Shown here: piece by piece, positions 61,425-64,000 of the stretch
Position numbering within the stretch: position 1 is the stretch's first letter
How the letters are laid out: each line of letters begins with the position of its first letter
DNA from: Hofstenia miamia
Lineage: Eukaryota; Xenacoelomorpha; Acoela
Assembly: GCA_004352715.1 (NCBI GenBank)
Contig: SCFE01000027.1
Coordinates: 1,644,767-1,708,766 of the forward strand
Direction of reading: 5' to 3'
DNA: 64,000 nucleotides
Notes under the pieces: model-generated
What the model saw: only the letters and a program-made list of their open reading frames with translations
Database searches by the model: none
What the model was told of the DNA's origin: nothing
Translations under genes and position numbers: made by a program

Positions 61425-62406
61425 TACAGGGTGAGCAAAAATTCCCTAACAGATTTAAAATTTGAATAAGTTTTAAAGTACATGATATATTCTCATCAAA
61501 TAAAAAAGAACATATAGTTAAATATTTACATTACATAAAAAAGAACATATAGTTAAATATTTACATTACATAAAAAAGAACATATAGTTAAATATTTACA
61601 TTACATAAAAAAGAACATATAGTTAAATATTTACATTACATAAAAAAGAACATATAGTTAAATATTTACATTACATAAAAAAGAACATATAGTTAAATAT
61701 TTACATTACATAAAAAAGAACATATAGTTAAATATTTACATTACATAAAAAAGAACATATAGTTAAATATTTACATTACATAAAAAAGAACATATAGTTA
61801 AATATTTACATTACATAAAAAAGAACATATAGTTAAATATTTACATTACATAAAAAAGAACATATAGTTAAATATTTACATTTAACAATAATCAATAATG
61901 CTGGACTTGAATGATTGTATTCAAATTGTGCTACTTATTGCTGTGTTCAAATCTCCTACAACTGTTCAACGCAACTGGCCCCACCTCATTGGTCGCTATG
62001 TGTGAGAAAGCTGTTAAATGAAACATTCAAAGATGGCTGGATTGGAAGAGATGGGCCAATTGCGTGACCTACACCCCATTAGACTTCTTCTTATGGGGAT
62101 ATGTGAAGGAGCTCATGTATAGCAGAAAACCTAAGTCAATGGTGGACCTGAAAGAATACATTGCAGACGGAATAAAGACAATAACACCTGAGATTTGTCG
62201 CAAAACGTTTAAAAATCTCGAAAAAAGGCTTCATTTATGTGTTAATGAAAATAGTGGTCATTTTCAACATCTACTTTAAATTTCACATCTTGTTATAAAC
62301 TTAAGTTATTTAACTATATGCTCTTTTTTATTTGATGTGAATATATCATGTACTTTAATACTTATTCAAATTTTAAATGTGTTAGAGACTTCTTGCTTAC
62401 CCTGTA
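61425..62406 (+). mobile_element. Mariner-like (IS630 superfamily) element, internally deleted, long inverted repeats
   Basis: TA (61425) then CAGGGTGAGCAAAAATTCCC on the left. Inverted right end CAGGGTAAGCAAGAAGTCTC then TA (62405). Inverted repeats stay alike for nearly 100 bp (TTTAAAATTTGAATAAG..., GTACATGATATATTC...). Inside, WIGRDGPIA near 62036 and, one frame over, TYTPLDFFLWGYVKELMYSR to CVNENSGHFQHLL (62064-62279) form the C-terminal third of a mariner-like transposase, including the final catalytic Asp region TPLDFF. N-terminal and first catalytic parts are absent. Confidence 0.85.
61498..61885. repeat. 35-bp minisatellite, 11 copies, inside the mariner inverted repeat
   Basis: Unit AAAAAAGAACATATAGTTAA plus ATATTTACATTACAT, tandemly repeated 11 times with no visible variation. 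The first 25 or so bases of the unit are part of the element's terminal inverted repeat, which has a single copy at the right end (near 62310-62330). There are no spacers, so it is not a CRISPR array. Confidence 0.95.
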
Positions 62407-62899
62407 CATTAAAATCACTATTTTTTGAAAAATATTATTTTTTGCTATTTTTGTGATTTTAAATTGAAATTGACACTTGTTTTAAAGGTTTCAATTTTAA
62501 AACAGTTAATTTATAGTGAACATTCTTAAAATGGTCCAAAATTTGGCAGTTATCTTTTAACACTAAGTTATATGGGATTGAATAGAGTGCAAACTGTTCT
62601 TGAGAAAGTGTAGCAACTTTCAAAGTTGATCTTGAGTAGCTAAGTTAGCAAAATGATTTATCTCAACATTCCAAATATTTCTAGTAATTACCAACCCCTA
62701 AGTCAAGTTTTTGCCAACACCTGTAGGTAAGATGGGTAGAAGTTTGGCACAATCTGACCGTTTTACCTCTGCTGGCTCATGGATATTGACAGGGGTGTTG
62801 CAACAGCATCTAGCAGTGATGTCATGTAAATTGCTAAGGCATTTTATGCTGCTTCACAAGTTAACTATTATTTTCTTTTCTTGTTCCTAAATTGCTAAA
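62407..62899. other. Spacer between two transposon remnants
   Basis: No gene recognised; may include the decayed left end of the Tc1 element. Confidence 0.4.
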
Positions 62900-63850
62900 A
62901 GAAAGCAAATTTCAATTGAAACAAGAACTAAAATTGAAATTCTGAGTAAAGAAGGATACTCACACAGATTATTGCCAAAAAATTAGGGATATCCAAAAAT
63001 GGAGTGCAATATTCTTTAAGAAGAAAGGAAGAAACAGGACAGAATATGGAGAGAAGATGCTCATGACTACAGACTACTCATATTAAGCAGCCTAAGAAAT
63101 AGAAAGAAGACAGCACCTGAATTACTGGCTAAGCTAAACTCTAGCAGAGAAAGACATGTATCCCTCACAACTGTAATTTCAAAAGGCCTTGATGGTCAAG
63201 TAGCACTTAAGAAACAACTCCTATGATCTCAGAATAGGATGAAAAGGTTACTTTGGGCAAGAGAACATTAAGATTGAGATGTTAATTATTGGAAATAGGT
63301 TTTATAGACAGATGAGTCAAAATTCCAACTGTTTGGCTCAAATCAGAGGATTTTTGTCCAAAGAAGAATTTGTGAAAGAGCAATTGAACCGTGTGTGGTG
63401 CGAACAGTAGAACATGGTGGAGGTTCAGTGATGATACGGGGCTGTTTTGGAGGCAAAGGATCAGGTAATTTGATCCAAGTGAAGGGCACCATGAGAAAAG
63501 CAGATTACCACAGAGGCAAGCTATTCCAACCGCACTCAGACTAATAAGAGAGAATTGTGTTTTTGATCAAGATAATGACCCTAAACATAGTTCAAGACTT
63601 TGCACCAATTATTTAGAAGCAAAATAAACTCAGAGAGTGTTACAAATAATGAAGTGGCCTCCCCAATCAGCAGATATCTTTGCCATTGAGTTAGCATGGA
63701 ATGAGCTAGACAGAAAAGTAAAAAAACTACACCCTAAAATGAGAATGAGCTTATAGAATCAATGAAAAAAGAATGAAATCAATTACCAAGCTTGTGCTTT
63801 GCAAAACTTCTGGAAAGAAGAATATTTTGATGAGAGTAAAATTTAAGTAA
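62900..63850 (+). pseudogene. Tc1-like transposase pseudogene, full span but decayed
   Basis: Plus strand, blocks in order across several frames. The N-terminal helix-turn-helix is ETRTKIEILSKEGYSH then IAKKLGISKNGVQYSLRRKE. The first catalytic Asp lies in TDESKFQLFGSNQRIF near 63310, followed by VRTVEHGGGSVMIRGCF. The second catalytic Asp is in FDQDNDPKHSSRL near 63565. The catalytic Glu lies in WPPQSADIFAIELAWNELDR near 63655-63715. Many stops and shifts lie between the blocks, so it cannot make transposase. DD34E-type Tc1 by motif; the terminal repeats were not located. Confidence 0.85.
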
Positions 63851-64000
63851 ACCCTTTTTTCTGTGCATGAAATTTAAAATAAATATGTATCAAGTCTTTT
63901 TAATTACCATGGATTATTTTCTTTGTTTTAGAGTGCATTTAGCTGTTGCTGTATAGGAAAATGTTTAGGGTTGTCAATGACAAGGCTATTTGGACAAATG

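Noticed and set aside
61498-61885. CRISPR-like direct repeat array
   Set aside because: Units are contiguous with no spacers, and the setting is eukaryotic; it is a minisatellite.

Overview
This is AT-rich, intron- and transposon-dominated eukaryotic DNA, from an invertebrate animal as far as I can tell. There are no operons, ribosome binding sites or bacterial genes. The window carries an ABCA1-type lipid transporter, a globin exon with a classical phase-2 splice donor, and remnants of at least eight transposon groups: R4/Dong-like and CR1/Jockey-like LINEs, a third LINE family, a Penelope-like element, piggyBac, hAT, Tc1 and mariner. I cannot name the species or phylum from the sequence. 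It is an unfinished draft scaffold, with three 1000-N gaps, one 172-N gap, one 21-N gap and two single-N joins. Several joins are flanked by direct duplications that look like contig ends or haplotypes that were never merged.

Layout. 1-2.4 kb: minus-strand R4/Dong-like LINE fragment, then the 3' end of a CR1/Jockey-like LINE. 2.5-8.4 kb: two gaps, AT-rich spacer and a 356-bp MITE. 8.4-9.7 kb: second R4/Dong-like copy ending at a TAA tract. 10.3-16 kb: hAT-like MITE, a haplotype duplication, a 1.2-kb piggyBac remnant with TTAA ends, and a hAT transposase fragment. 17.2-24.3 kb: the main gene, ABCA1-like and intronless. 25.6-31.7 kb: a stray inverted 104-bp piece of that gene, a Penelope-like element with a hammerhead-like motif, an 800-bp haplotypic duplication and a LINE fragment. 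32.8-34.3 kb: a 201-bp hAT MITE and the globin first exon. 39.6-51.9 kb: LINE fragments in both orientations, three copies of an unrecognised repeat that carries an exon-like ORF, a Tc1 fragment and an R4/Dong 3' end. 52.6-64 kb: hAT MITE, LINE fragment, a mariner-like element whose inverted repeat has grown into an 11-copy 35-bp minisatellite, and a full-span but decayed Tc1 transposase.

Only two features look like host genes. The ABCA gene is predicted to move lipid or sterol across membranes. The globin exon is the start of a haem protein whose remaining exons I could not find. Nothing links the two functionally. As given, the ABCA reading frame is broken twice and interrupted by one N-gap. 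All three defects are exact duplications (37 bp, 19 bp, 318 bp plus 21 N), and discounting the extra copies leaves one open frame of about 2240 codons, so I read the gene as intact and the assembly as faulty.
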